Source: Unio delphinus (lineage: Eukaryota > Mollusca > Bivalvia > Unionida > Unionidae). Taken from it: a DNA stretch of 64,000 nucleotides. A model generated the notes under the pieces. That model made no database searches, was not told the DNA's origin, and saw only the letters and a program-made list of their open reading frames with translations. Each line of letters starts with the position of its first letter. The first letter of the stretch is position 1. The stretch covers positions 1,895,501 to 1,959,500 of the forward strand of contig JAQISU010000171.1 of assembly GCA_029339505.1 (NCBI GenBank), written 5' to 3'. Positions 20,224-30,266 of this stretch are shown one piece after another. The translations under genes and the position numbers were made by a program.

Positions 20224-20516
20224 AATCATTTATTATTTTTTGTTAACCCATAGCAGCAGAGAGGGTGGATGACAACAAGTTGCGACCAAAATTAATTAAA
20301 AAATCGTAAAAGTCTTCGTTTTCATTTTTTTTAGTTAAAATGAGATTTCGTAGGGAAGGCTCGTTAAAATTTCAATCAATTTTTTGTCTGAAAACGTTGT
20401 AGGGTTTGCCCCTGAGACATTTTTTTTGGTTAAAATGAGATCGTAGGAAGGCTCGTTTTCAGGATTCAATCAAAATTTTGTCTAAAAACGTTGTAGGGTT
20501 CACCCTCTCTGCTGCT
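20224..20516. repeat. Right TIR of element 1
   Basis: Inverted copy of 4669-4963 with a handful of differences. The outer 265 bp (20252-20516) are bounded by AGCAGCAGAGAGGGT and its inverse. Confidence 0.95.
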
Positions 20517-20521
20517 TTATA
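20517..20521. repeat. Right target-site duplication (TTATA)
   Basis: Matches 4664-4668 exactly. Confidence 0.9.
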
Positions 20522-21041
20522 TATAATAAAGTATTAGACTGTATAATACAACATTAGTCTACGTAATAAAGTATAAACTGTAATATACAACAATATTATA
20601 CGCAATAAAGTATTATACTGTATAAAACAATATTTGTATGCGTAAAAAAGTATTATACCGTCTTATACAAGTTTATTTATATTACGTAATAAGTAATGCA
20701 CCGTATAATACAACAGCATTATACGAAATAGTATTACACTTATAATACAACATTATTATACGTAACAAAGTATAATACTTATAATACATCATTTTTATTA
20801 TCTAATAAAGTATTATACTGTATAATACAACATTATTATATTACGTAATAAAGTTTTATACTGTATAATACAACATTATTATATTACGTAATAAAGTATT
20901 ATACTGTATAATACAACATTATTATATTACGTAATAAAGTATTATACTGTATAATACAACATTATTATATTACGTAATAAAGTATTATACTGTATAATAC
21001 AACATCATTATATTACGTAATAAAGTATTATACTGTATAAT
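20522..21041. repeat. 40-bp satellite, right part
   Basis: Continuation of the array at 3780-4663, with units such as TACGTAATAAAGTATTATAC. It ends where the LINE 3' tail begins. Confidence 0.9.
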
Positions 21042-23245
21042 GACTAATAATAATAATGACTTTATTTAAAGAGGGTAACACAGTTAGCTAAGAACTAATC
21101 TACCTTGAGGCCCTCATACAAGGAATTTATTTAATTCAGCAGCATCTCAGAAGGAACTGGATATATTTGGTTTGGAAGATGGAAATAAAGTGGGCATTTC
21201 TAATCTCAATTAGAATACTATTCCAGAGCAAAGTTCCAGAGTATTGGAAACTTTTCTTGAATAATTCCTTATTTCGTTTGGGAATTTTATACTGTTTTGT
21301 AGATATTGATCGCAGATGGGGTGTATTACCAGGCAGCCTATACTGGAATAGGGATTGTAAATATTCAGGAGCACTTTTATTGGATATCCTGTACATTAAT
21401 TTGGCTTTTCTTAAACATATTCGGTCTTTAATAAGTAATATTTTTAACTTACCAGCTAAATTTTCCTTGCTTTCTTTCTGGTTTGATATTAGCCTAAATG
21501 CTCTTTTCTGAAGATTTTCCAACTTTGATGTTTTTATCATTTGAATACTGTGTTACAGTAGTATAAATACGGTTGTATATAACTGTTATAAAATAATTTT
21601 CTGTGCCTTTCAGGGAGAAAATGTCTTATCCTACTGAGAAGCCATAAACTTGAATTGACCTTTTTACTGATATGTTTGATATGATCAGTCCATGATAGAT
21701 TATTATCTACCAAAACACCAAGTAGTCTGTCTTGACAGACCATTTGCAAATTTTTATCCTTCCATGTCAGACATAGTTCATTGCTATCAAAATTTTCTTC
21801 TTTTTTTCCTTGTTGAGATAAGTAATATTTTAGTTTTACCAGTATTTACTACCATGCCATTGCATGTGCGCCAGTTTTCCAGCTTGTTTAATGCATTCTG
21901 TGAAGAAATTTCGAGTTCATGCTTTGTGTTTTGGATGTCTGATAATGTTGTGTCATCTGCATAAAGATCTGTAGATGACATTGAGTCTCTTAGTAAAAGT
22001 GGTAGGTCGTTAATAAATAAAATAAATAGTAATGGACCTAGAATTGAGCCTTGTGGTACTATATATCTAATTGTTTCAGGTTCTAACAGAACGTTATTTA
22101 TATAAACATGTTGTGTTCTCTCACTTAAGTATGAAGTAAACCATCTAACTGTTTTTTCATCGTACTGGTTGATTTTCAGTTTCTTCAAAAGGATTTCATG
22201 ATCCACCATGTCAAAAGCTTTTCTGAAATCTACAAATACAGATCCTATTATTTTACCTTGGTCAAGTGCTTGAAGCCATTTATCAGTTTTCGAGATCAAG
22301 GCAGTCTCACATGAATGTTTCTGTCTAAAGCCTGATTGATTAGGGTGTAACAGCAAGTGTTTGGTTAAATATGACATGAATGAGTCATGGACATGTTTTA
22401 CAATCAATTTTGACAAGTTTGGTAGAATTGAGATTGGTCGGTAGCTATCAGCATCATTCTTAGATCCAGATTTGTAAATAGGAGTTACTTTTGCAGTTTT
22501 CCATATTTTGGGGACAGATGAGTTTGCAATACTTAAATTGATTATGAATGTTATGCTATCTAAAATAGCAGAGGCAGAAGATCTAATGAGTCTTGGACCA
22601 ATCTGATCAAGTCCTGTAGCTTTCTTGGTTTCAAGTTCACTGAGACATTTTTGAACAAAGTTTTTTTGATACTGGTGGGATAGAGAAACATACTTATTTA
22701 GAGATTTTGCTGCTTTTTCAGTTCACTAAAGTTGTTTTCTATCACTGGTTCTTTTAACTTTGTGGAGATACTGGTGAAAAAAATCATTGAAGACTTTCCA
22801 AATGGAGATTGTGTTCCTCTTTTTGTTTTCAAGCAATGACTGATAATACGACTTTTTAGCTATTTTAATCATACTTATTATTTTATTTCTCCATACTTTA
22901 TATTTTGCATGGTTTCCCCTAGCCTTGAATTGGTCTCATGTTTTCATAGCATCTAATATTTCAGTAGTAAGCCAATTAGGTTGGATTTCATTCTTTACTC
23001 GATGTACTTTCAGTGGTACATGCTTAGAGACTACATCCATAAATAAGTCAGTCCACACTCTCAGAGTTTCATCTATGTCATCCAAATTTTGGATCATATT
23101 CCATGGAACTTTATATAGGTCATCAAGAAACTGTTCTTTACTAAAATGTTTGCACGATCTGTAAGCGATCGTTTTGTGTGTGTTTTTCTTATTTCTCTGG
23201 CATTTAACCTTTCTTGTCAAAAAGGTAGGATAGTGGTCACTAAAA
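21042..23245 (-). mobile_element. CR1/L2-type LINE, 5'-truncated and decayed
   Basis: The 3' end is an (ATT)n-like tail at 21042 abutting the satellite. Reading leftward from 23245: a pre-RT segment (CKHFSKEQFLDDLYKVPWN), then reverse transcriptase (GFRQKHSCETALI, VFVDFRKAFDMVDHEIL, QGSILGPLLFILFINDLP and the catalytic LYADDTTL), then a C-terminal thumb-like part (RLLGVLVDNNLSW). Several frameshifts separate these pieces. The endonuclease domain is missing, so the copy is dead on arrival. Confidence 0.88.
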
Positions 23246-23525
23246 AAACATTATCATACGTAAAGCGAAATATCCTTACTGAGGCCTGATATAATCCACA
23301 CCGTTATTTTTAATTTTAAATACTGTGCAAGCTTTTCTAGTAGCAGTGGTCCTTCTTTAAATATTCCATTAGAAAAGAGTCTCCACAATTAATAATGATT
23401 ATGAACCAAATACCAAAGAAAATTTTGTTGTACTTATCCAAATTAGCTATACGAGTTGTCTCCCTTACTTATTCAATTTTTGAGAATGGTCTTCCATACT
23501 AATATTGATGTATCTTATAAATGGG
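23246..23525. other. Unassigned DNA before element 2
   Basis: It may hold further decayed LINE sequence. I see no gene. The element 2 target duplication cannot be verified because its right end is lost. Confidence 0.4.
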
Positions 23526-23716
23526 AGCAGCAGAGAGGGTGAACCTCACAACTTTCCGAGCGTCGATTCGGAAATCTGAGGCTTCCACCAAATAGTAAAA
23601 AAAATGGCGTCTATTCGATAAAATAAGATTTCCTTATATACGCCAACGTCGTTGTCATCCACCCTCTCTGCTGCTAGTGATTTCATCACTGGGTTAACAA
23701 AAAATAATAAATGATT
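23526..23716. repeat. Left TIR of element 2
   Basis: Begins AGCAGCAGAGAGGGT. A 150-bp unit ends at 23675 with the inverse ACCCTCTCTGCTGCT. GGGTTAACAAAAAATAATAA follows, as in element 1. The inner body differs from element 1. The inverted partner is lost with the right end. Confidence 0.8.
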
Positions 23717-23758
23717 TCAACCAAATATTTGATCGACTTTATAGGACGAAAATCATTT

Positions 23759-23777
23759 GAAATTGCAAAGCAATTTA
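23759..23777. repeat. Short palindrome GAAATTGC-AAA-GCAATTT
   Basis: Present here but absent from the corresponding place in element 1. The same palindrome recurs inside the replicase gene at 34890. Confidence 0.8.
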
Positions 23778-25122
23778 GGATTTTACAAACAAACTAATCG
23801 CTAACACCTCTTCTTGTAAATCAATTAAATTATTTGACTGGTCGGTGAGTTTGAAATTAATTCTCGTTAACGAATTATTATGGCATCGCATGTAGACAGG
23901 ATTAATTGGGTTTTCAATAATTAGGAATCCTGGAGGAGCTGTTGGTGCAAACGAATAAAGAATATATCCCTGCTGAGCTTGATTTGATTGCTCTAGATTA
24001 ATTTGATAGCTTCCTTCAATTGCATCACATACTAAATTGAGCGCAATCACCGTTGAAATATTCACATTATGAGGGGCAATATGCCTACCGCCCATCTGAA
24101 TCATTATTATACCTGAAGAGGACAGCTGAATCTGATTTTTGTAGCGCCTTGATATCGGTTTTAACAATTCTTGCTAGTTCATCAGCGTTGTATTTGGGAA
24201 ACTTGAAATTACGCAGATTGTCCTCTGTGATATTGTAATCGGTTAAGAATCGTTGTTTATTGTCGCTGTTGTCATTAATTATTGTTTGAATAATTAGTTC
24301 ATAGATATATTTCATGTCCGATATAAGCTGATTTATTATTTCAACGTGTTTTTGCGATTTTGTTTTCCGTAGTTGTTCTAGTTGTGTGTCATATAATTGT
24401 TTAATCTCATTAAAATAACCACGGACGTCAGTTAGCGTAAATGAAATAGTAACAGATGAGTCGGTTGTTCTTTTAATGATAAAATCCCATTGCAATGTGT
24501 CTTTGTTGGTAAATATAAATCTATCGGCGATTCTTCCTTTTCTTATATCAGATAAATTATCTCGATAACTGGGATTGATTTCATGATATGATTGTATGTC
24601 CGTGGTTAAGTCGGTGGCGGATTTTTCCGGTGGTTTTTCAGGCCATCCTAACACTGTTCTTAACGAGCTGTTATATATATCTACAATGTATCCCTCTGTG
24701 CTTATTTCGATCGACGACGAGAGCGTCGGTTGATGAAGATTAATAGCTATTTTTGATTCTTTTCCAGTGATTGATTTTATTCTACGCTGAATTTCAGCAT
24801 TGATTTGCTTAATTTGGTACGACCCAGTTGGTAACGAAATAGTTTCCCACTCTGGAGTACCATCGGGTTTATTCTTATACGAGAACACCAGTGTGTTATT
24901 GGGTTGCTGACCACTAAATGCAACCGATCTGATATTAGGCCAACTGTGATACACTCGTAGTTTTGCTAGCGCTATCTCCTTCACTGGGACCGGAGAGGGG
25001 AAATTCACACTGAATTCTGGATTCGTTGATGTTATTGATATCATACTCGTTTGTACTGGGTTCGTATTCTCCACTATTCGTTGAAGTAATTCCATCGGTG
25101 TCGTCATCGTTGCTATACTCAT
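23775..25122 (-). pseudogene. Penton/fibre-like protein, frameshifted
   Basis: Close homologue of 5005-6354. Frames of 345 aa (from 25122) and 130 aa (ending 23775) are separated by a 2-nt loss near 24090, where element 1 reads through. All sequence landmarks remain: VYHSWPNIRS, IPTGSYQ-type (here LPTGSYQIKQIN), RTVLGW and YSFAPTAPPGF. Otherwise well conserved, so the break may be recent. Confidence 0.7.
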
Positions 25123-25178
25123 GATTTATTTCTAATTTTGGTATCGAGGAATCATAAATACTGACCATCACTGAGAAC

Positions 25179-25730
25179 TCACAATCTGGTAATGTTGATA
25201 TTATTGAGATCATTTTTTGTTTTTTTGGGTTCGTGTTTTCTGATTCCATCGGTGTTGTCATTGTTATTATATTCATGTTGTCGCTCTAATTTCGATATCG
25301 CGGAATCAAAAATACTGACCATCGCTGAGAATTCACTATCTGATATAATCGTATTATCGAGTGACGACGATATCATCAATGATAATTGCGAGTATGCGGT
25401 TGATGCAATATGAAATTGAAGTAAGTAATTCTGCAGTTTACTCTGGCTGCATGATGATATCTTTTTTGCTATCCCGGTTAATATACCCCCGATTGTAGCC
25501 ACCGCAGAAATGCAAATTGGAACTACGACCGGGGCAATCATTGTAACCGATGCAAGTATTATTCCGGCACCAGTGAGAACGCTTGACACCGAGTATATAG
25601 TAACATCAATTGCGGTGATTCTTCGTCGGTATTTTTTTATTTTTATTTGATACTCCTCAGTGAGGGTTTTGAGTCTATTCTGAAATTCTCTGACCTGATC
25701 ATAGCGACATTGCATCGATGACAAAGTCAT
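25179..25730 (-). CDS. Membrane-hairpin protein, intact copy
   Basis: A 183-aa protein. Residues 1-40 are charged and probably helical (YDQVREFQNRLKTLTEEY), residues ~43-85 hold two hydrophobic segments separated by a short turn, and the rest is helical with an acidic, Asn-rich tail. No signal peptide or enzyme motif. Membrane-hairpin proteins of this layout are frequent in Maverick-class elements; function is unknown to me. Its C-terminal coding sequence lies in the tandem duplication shared with the start of the penton/fibre-like gene. The counterpart at 6411-6968 carries a stop. Confidence 0.65.
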   Translation of the reverse strand: MTLSSMQCRYDQVREFQNRLKTLTEEYQIKIKKYRRRITAIDVTIYSVSSVLTGAGIILASVTMIAPVVVPICISAVATIGGILTGIAKKISSCSQSKLQNYLLQFHIASTAYSQLSLMISSSLDNTIISDSEFSAMVSIFDSAISKLERQHEYNNNDNTDGIRKHEPKKTKNDLNNINITRL

Positions 25731-25793
25731 TGTTATTTTAAACCCGCTAGTGTTTTCAATTATTTGTCATCGTTAGCGGGAATTGCTAGTACT

Positions 25794-27190
25794 TCAGCCG
25801 GAAAAATGATCTACGAGTTCTATGCACAAGGCTATTTTTGATCTAATGGTGGAGCTATCAACCGCGACGAAGTAAAATTCTGGTGTTATGCCAGTCTCGA
25901 TAATTAACGTCGCGACTCCACCAGAGTAGGTTCTATTGTTCATGATCATATTAAATTGATCGATAGAGGCCCACGTTAACCTATAGATACCATCAACCTT
26001 CACTTCCCCCTCATCCCACAAGAGATCGATGGTAATTCTAGGAGATTGGTCTCTTATCCAATCCTCGATTATATGTTTGACCGTATACACGATATTTTTA
26101 GGTTTTTTGTGCGGAATTTTTATCTTTTCAAAGTTTTCTTTTAGTTCAAGAAGATCGTTGGAAATATTGAGATAATTTACACTGATTCTGGCAGGATCTA
26201 TTGTCCCCCCCCCCACCTGTCAGAAAAGAATGAAACCAGAAGTTCGTTGATTCTAATCAGTGCTTGGGTTTTAATATGGTTGTCGATGTTAGAAAATTTC
26301 GTCGTGATATCTTGGAGGCTACTGCCCTCAAAGAACTTATTAACCATTTCATTTGTGAGCTTTTGTTCGTCAATAGCTTTTTTAACTTCAGCGAGGGTTG
26401 GACCTGTCAACGATGTGGTTTCAGACACAGGTGTTCTCCCTAAAAATTTATCCACGATGGTATTAAGTGTTGTTTGTCTCACCATGAACATATTAATATC
26501 TTTGAGAGTCATTGTAGATGTAACCGGGACACCAAAGAAATTATTAGCGATGTAGGCATTGTGAGTGTGCTTGCCGATAAACTCACTGATTTCAGCGAGA
26601 GTCGAGTCTGCCACAGGTGGGGATCCAAAGAATCTACCAACAATGTCATTAGTGGGTTTTTGATCTTCTATTAGTTTAGAAATCTCGAGATAATTTGCCT
26701 TGATTTCATTTTCATTCATCATCCTTCCCGCGTCCTTGTTAGCGAAGAATAGCGATAGATAGTTTTTAATTTCAGCGAGAGTCATGCCAACCACAAGCGG
26801 GGTTCCAAAGAATTTATGTACGACATTTTTGCGAAAACTATTATAACCTCGTATAAAATCATTCAGCTCACGTTCGTGGGTAGCAATCGCGTCGGTGATC
26901 GTAGACACAAGTGCGCCTGGTTTAAGTTGTCCATCGTTGGAATACAGTGCAATAGAGTTTTCAGCGGCAGCGCGATGCCGTATCAAAATGTCATTCACGG
27001 ATATATTACTGCTTTTCAATTTACCCTGGCGATCTTGAAATACAACTATTTCGTTCGGGTCAACACTTGTTAAATTTAACGTCTCAGCGATTTCATCTTC
27101 TATTATTTTTTTTACATCCTCGATAGAACCCGCAGATGTTTCCTCGGTGGGTTCCAACATTGACAGAGGTTGTCCCCAAATATCGATCAT
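25794..27190 (-). pseudogene. Repeat-containing putative structural protein, frameshifted
   Basis: Starts at ATG 27190 (MIDIWGQ), matching element 1. The frame runs to 26198, then breaks at a run of ten C (26205-26214; element 1 has seven C and one more T, net change two bases), after which the other frame continues to 25794. The FFG-P-----TLAEI modules are clear (for example FFGVPVTSTMTLKDI). Here the codon that is a stop in element 1 is sense. The poly-C run is a natural hot spot for slippage, so the break may also be variable or a sequencing artefact. Confidence 0.6.
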
Positions 27191-27213
27191 TATTGTTAGC
27201 GTAACTTGTGTTT

Positions 27214-27654
27214 TCAATTTATTGATCCTTGTAATTTCCCACTCGTGTATTCGTTTACAATAATATGAGGTGGTTTCCACGGAGATCCAAAGGATTTTAA
27301 TGAAATCTCCTCGAGGACATTTAATACTTCACGGCCGCATATCGGTGGATCATTTAATTGTTGTGTTGGCAGCGTGGAATAAAAAATCGGAAACCCTTTG
27401 AGTTTCATCGAGGAATTTATATACCGCATAAACTCGCTTGGCGGAGCTAACCCATATGAATCGAAATAGACAATCCAACGTGGATCAATCGCGTATGCAA
27501 CCCAGTGAGTTCCCGATCCGCTGCTGTTATCAAGATTGATGATACCGGTTTCAACGTTATTTGGTTTTCTCGGTAATTGATCTCTCATAAAAACCCCTCT
27601 GAAGTTTTTTATCGCTAGTTTTTTAGCAGCATCAATTAAATCAAAATTGGACAT
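27214..27654 (-). CDS. Adenain-like cysteine protease
   Basis: Homologue of 8448-8903, 146 aa from ATG 27654 (MSNFDL). Catalytic His in GTHWVAY, Asp in VYFDSYG and Cys in PPICGREV are all present. The same frame is open upstream to 27753 with an ATG there, and overlaps the pX-like gene by 64 bp; I prefer the inner ATG because it fits the family start. The C-terminal tail differs from element 1. Predicted to process capsid precursors. Confidence 0.88.
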   Translation of the reverse strand: MSNFDLIDAAKKLAIKNFRGVFMRDQLPRKPNNVETGIINLDNSSGSGTHWVAYAIDPRWIVYFDSYGLAPPSEFMRYINSSMKLKGFPIFYSTLPTQQLNDPPICGREVLNVLEEISLKSFGSPWKPPHIIVNEYTSGKLQGSIN

Positions 27655-27670
27655 AGGAACCATAGGTTCG

Positions 27671-27685
27671 GAAATCGAAGATTTC
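27671..27685. repeat. Short palindrome GAAATC-GAA-GATTTC
   Basis: Perfect 6-bp arms and a GAA loop, just upstream of the protease start. Element 1 has only the inner part. Confidence 0.75.
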
Positions 27686-27689
27686 TGAA

Positions 27690-28175
27690 TTAATAAACCG
27701 TTCCTGGTATTTTTCTTAGACCCGATCCGTTCACGGATTTGCCGCTGTACCATGAATACGGGGTTCCTGGTAGGTACAACCCCTTTCCCTTTTTTTTATA
27801 CCCGGATCCACCAGTTGCCTTTTTCAACGCCATCCCTGCTGCGGTCCCAACGGCTCCCAACGCTGCCGCCTTCGCCACCGCTGGGGCAGCCGCTGCAATC
27901 AATGCTGGTATTGCGGCTAACAATGGAAATATACCACCTGATTTTATCATGTTCGCGACTGCAGCTTTCGAAAATTCTATTTGAACTCCTCGCTTATTTT
28001 TCATTGCATCATTGAAATGTTTTATTTGACGATCCGTTAATGATATTTTATGTGTACCTCCGGACATCTGCGCTGGTTTTAACGTTATTGTTGTTCCACA
28101 TTCCTTAGCGGATTTTGATTTTAATTTCTTGACCTGACCATCAGTCAGCTTGACACTAACAACACTATATGGCAT
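27690..28175 (-). CDS. pX-like minor capsid/core protein, full-length
   Basis: A 161-aa protein from ATG 28175 (MPYSVV). A basic first half with MSGG before Thr (adenain-type site) precedes the hydrophobic GGIFPLLAAIPALIAAAAP stretch and a tail containing LPGTPYSWYSGK. That motif resembles the start of the PLA2 domain (LPGTPWAKYPGEK), an unexplained likeness. An A8 run at 27790-27797 gives A AAA AAG in register; a -1 slip there would enter the protease frame. Whether such a fusion is made is unknown. The element 1 copy is shortened by loss of one A. Confidence 0.7.
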   Translation of the reverse strand: MPYSVVSVKLTDGQVKKLKSKSAKECGTTITLKPAQMSGGTHKISLTDRQIKHFNDAMKNKRGVQIEFSKAAVANMIKSGGIFPLLAAIPALIAAAAPAVAKAAALGAVGTAAGMALKKATGGSGYKKKGKGLYLPGTPYSWYSGKSVNGSGLRKIPGTVY

Positions 28176-28229
28176 TTTATTGTAAAACACATTTATTCTT
28201 TCAATTGATCTAATTGGGGAAATCCTATG

Positions 28230-28246
28230 GAAACTTTTCAAGTTTC
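28230..28246. repeat. Short palindrome GAAACTT-TTC-AAGTTTC
   Basis: Perfect 7-bp arms in the spacer between the capsid and pX-like genes; overlaps nothing coding. Not present in element 1. Confidence 0.75.
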
Positions 28247-28248
28247 AT

Positions 28249-29673
28249 TTACAGATTTTCCACTGGTGCATCAACAAGTCTCATTCGTCCGCCAGCCCCT
28301 TCTAACAACATTGATTTGTCGCTGAGAATAACAGCAACCGCTCTATAATCAACACCACCAGGATCTATACGAGCCCTAAAATGTATATCAACAACGGATT
28401 GCCTTGTTAAATCAAGATGTTCCAGTGAAAAGTAATAAATTGGATACAAGTTCTTAAAATCGAGCTGAGATATTTGCAAACCAGTATCAACATTTTGATC
28501 ACGACCCATATATGACAGCATCCGATGATACACACGTGCTATTTGGTTGTTTCCGTAATTAAGCTGTATATCCTCAGATGGTTCTTGTTGTCCGTTTATT
28601 CTCAGTGAAACCTCACTTACCCCTAACCGATCAAATATCATATGACTGCGTTCTTGGGAACCTAATCGATTCCGATTCTGCAGCGCTATAAATATATGAC
28701 GTGGAGCTGAAACGCCTTGTTTTGATGCCAGGTGCCATGTTAATGTACCATTAACATTATCCTCTTTAGCATCAGTCGTTGTTGTTAGCCAACTTAGCAA
28801 TGATTTACCACCGGTTTCCATAAACGAAAGTAGCCGCTCTTCCGTGGTAATTGATGGAGTCATTACTGGCATCCATAATACTATTTTACTCAAAACAACT
28901 TTACCATCAGCGGCACCAGTACGCCAAATTGCATCATTGTCATTGCCTTTTCGCACTAATGCGATTGTGTGTTTGGCTCCATAGATAACTTTTCTTACAT
29001 TTCTGCAGAATCCAAATATGTGATGGAGTGGAATCGCACATGAAAACTTTTTCTCTTGTCCTTCCAATGCTAATTTTCGTGTTGCAAATCCTAAATTGAA
29101 ATTACCATTAACGCCTCCGAGAATATCAAACGCAGCTCCGGGTCTAGCTCGACGTTCTGGATTAATTGCTTCTCGTTGATTATCAACTGAAGTGTCTTGC
29201 GGTGTTAACACTTTAATGTATTGAAGGTGGTCAGCGTTATCAGAGGTATCCTTTGCAAACATCATAGATGGACCAGCCGATCTTGTATAATCATCGGAGT
29301 ATCTTGATAGTCCGATTATTGTTGTTGCAACATCAACCTCGCGGTCTATTGATTCAATTTCTTTTCCATCAATGAGATATCTTGCACTTTCAAATAACGC
29401 CATTATACCGTTGTTGACGAAACCAACTCGGATATTTGAATCATTTGCATATGGGGTATCAGCTGCATCATTTGTTACAAGTTTTCCTTCTACTTCAATA
29501 AATGCTTCACATGGTAAAAAGTATTTACTGGTATCTTGAACTTGAAGTTCAATTCGCGATCGTAGGTCGGGTTGTATTGCATGATAGGAATAGTATTGAT
29601 AATCGCGGACGGAATCATCCTTGCGCATTGGGGCTTCCATATCTAACGCGGGATCAGCTGTTCGTTTAAACAT
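28249..29673 (-). CDS. Major capsid protein, hexon-like double jelly roll
   Basis: An intact 474-aa homologue of 9419-10840. Conserved blocks include FLPCEAFIEVEGKLV, GFVNNGIMALFESARYLIDG, FSCAIPLHHIFGFCRNVRKV and QLDFKNLYPIYYFSLEHLDL. Differences and indels concentrate in one loop around residues 155-185, as expected for a surface-exposed tower. Conservation of length and frame while nearby genes decay suggests that selection on this gene lasted until late. Confidence 0.85.
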   Translation of the reverse strand: MFKRTADPALDMEAPMRKDDSVRDYQYYSYHAIQPDLRSRIELQVQDTSKYFLPCEAFIEVEGKLVTNDAADTPYANDSNIRVGFVNNGIMALFESARYLIDGKEIESIDREVDVATTIIGLSRYSDDYTRSAGPSMMFAKDTSDNADHLQYIKVLTPQDTSVDNQREAINPERRARPGAAFDILGGVNGNFNLGFATRKLALEGQEKKFSCAIPLHHIFGFCRNVRKVIYGAKHTIALVRKGNDNDAIWRTGAADGKVVLSKIVLWMPVMTPSITTEERLLSFMETGGKSLLSWLTTTTDAKEDNVNGTLTWHLASKQGVSAPRHIFIALQNRNRLGSQERSHMIFDRLGVSEVSLRINGQQEPSEDIQLNYGNNQIARVYHRMLSYMGRDQNVDTGLQISQLDFKNLYPIYYFSLEHLDLTRQSVVDIHFRARIDPGGVDYRAVAVILSDKSMLLEGAGGRMRLVDAPVENL

Positions 29674-29701
29674 TTATAACATTACTAGCGTTTTCAATTG
29701 T

Positions 29702-29729
29702 GAAACTCGAAGAGTTTAACGCTAGCGTT
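29702..29729. repeat. Two adjoining palindromes upstream of the pVI-like gene end
   Basis: GAAACTC-GAA-GAGTTT (29702-29717) followed by AACGCTAGCGTT (29718-29729). The second core recurs at 6979-6994, 38575-38590 and 57217-57232. Confidence 0.75.
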
Positions 29730-29743
29730 TTAATTCTTTATAA

Positions 29744-30232
29744 TCATCGTCGTTGAAAATTCCTCGAATTTCTTTTTTGTTTCAAACCACTTCCTGCTAT
29801 CGCGTTCATGATAGCGCTATCTGTTACCGGTGGTGACGAAGTCAATTGCGCTAGTTTTTCTTCCACTGCGTTATTTATTGCTTTGCTGATTTTTGCAGGC
29901 ATCACTGTAGTTGATGGCAGCACTAATGACGAAGTCATCGATGACGAAGTCATTCGTGGTTTCTTTCGTACCAATGATGCTATTTTATCTTTCGCGGCAG
30001 AAAATGCCTTTCCTGCAAGATTTCCAACGAAATTGATTCCCTTATCACGGATAGCATCAATGGCTTTCATTGATAATTGTTTAGCTAACGGCGCCACCTT
30101 GGGAGCCATTCTTGTAAATAACCCCGCAATGGTATTGCCGAAACCATCTCCGTACCACGCGCGATAAACAGGCAATCGTGAGTTCACCACGTAGACGCTT
30201 ACGGGTTTATCATGGTTGTAGTGTATAATCAT
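29744..30232 (-). CDS. pVI-like minor capsid protein
   Basis: A 162-aa homologue of 10861-11346. It keeps the glycine-rich start (WYGDGFGNTIAGLFTRMAPK), amphipathic helix, basic middle and an IAGS before Gly site near the end. It contains three TGAC-GAA-GTCA palindromes (near 29831, 29927 and 29940), two of them adding the repeated codons of a MTSSSMTSS stretch absent from element 1. Proposed role: shell-core link and membrane disruption, by analogy with adenovirus pVI. Confidence 0.62.
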   Translation of the reverse strand: MIIHYNHDKPVSVYVVNSRLPVYRAWYGDGFGNTIAGLFTRMAPKVAPLAKQLSMKAIDAIRDKGINFVGNLAGKAFSAAKDKIASLVRKKPRMTSSSMTSSLVLPSTTVMPAKISKAINNAVEEKLAQLTSSPPVTDSAIMNAIAGSGLKQKRNSRNFQRR

Positions 30233-30266
30233 CTTATTATAAAACTAGTAGTTTTTCAATTAGTGA

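Larger units (their letters stand above)
4669..20516. mobile_element. Element 1: complete Maverick/Polinton (adintovirus-like) element
   Basis: A 15,848-bp unit with ~293-bp TIRs and a 5-bp target duplication. It carries the core set expected of a Maverick/Polinton: DD35E integrase, family B DNA polymerase, adenain-like protease, FtsK/HerA-type ATPase and a hexon-like capsid protein. It also carries PLA2, HNH and zinc proteins. Size, TIRs and gene content fit the class. It is an old copy: the membrane-hairpin gene, the repeat-protein gene and the replicase all carry stops or frameshifts. Whether it descends from a virus that made particles is inference from the capsid genes. Adintovirus-like is the nearest label I can give; its exact lineage needs a phylogeny. 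Confidence 0.92.
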
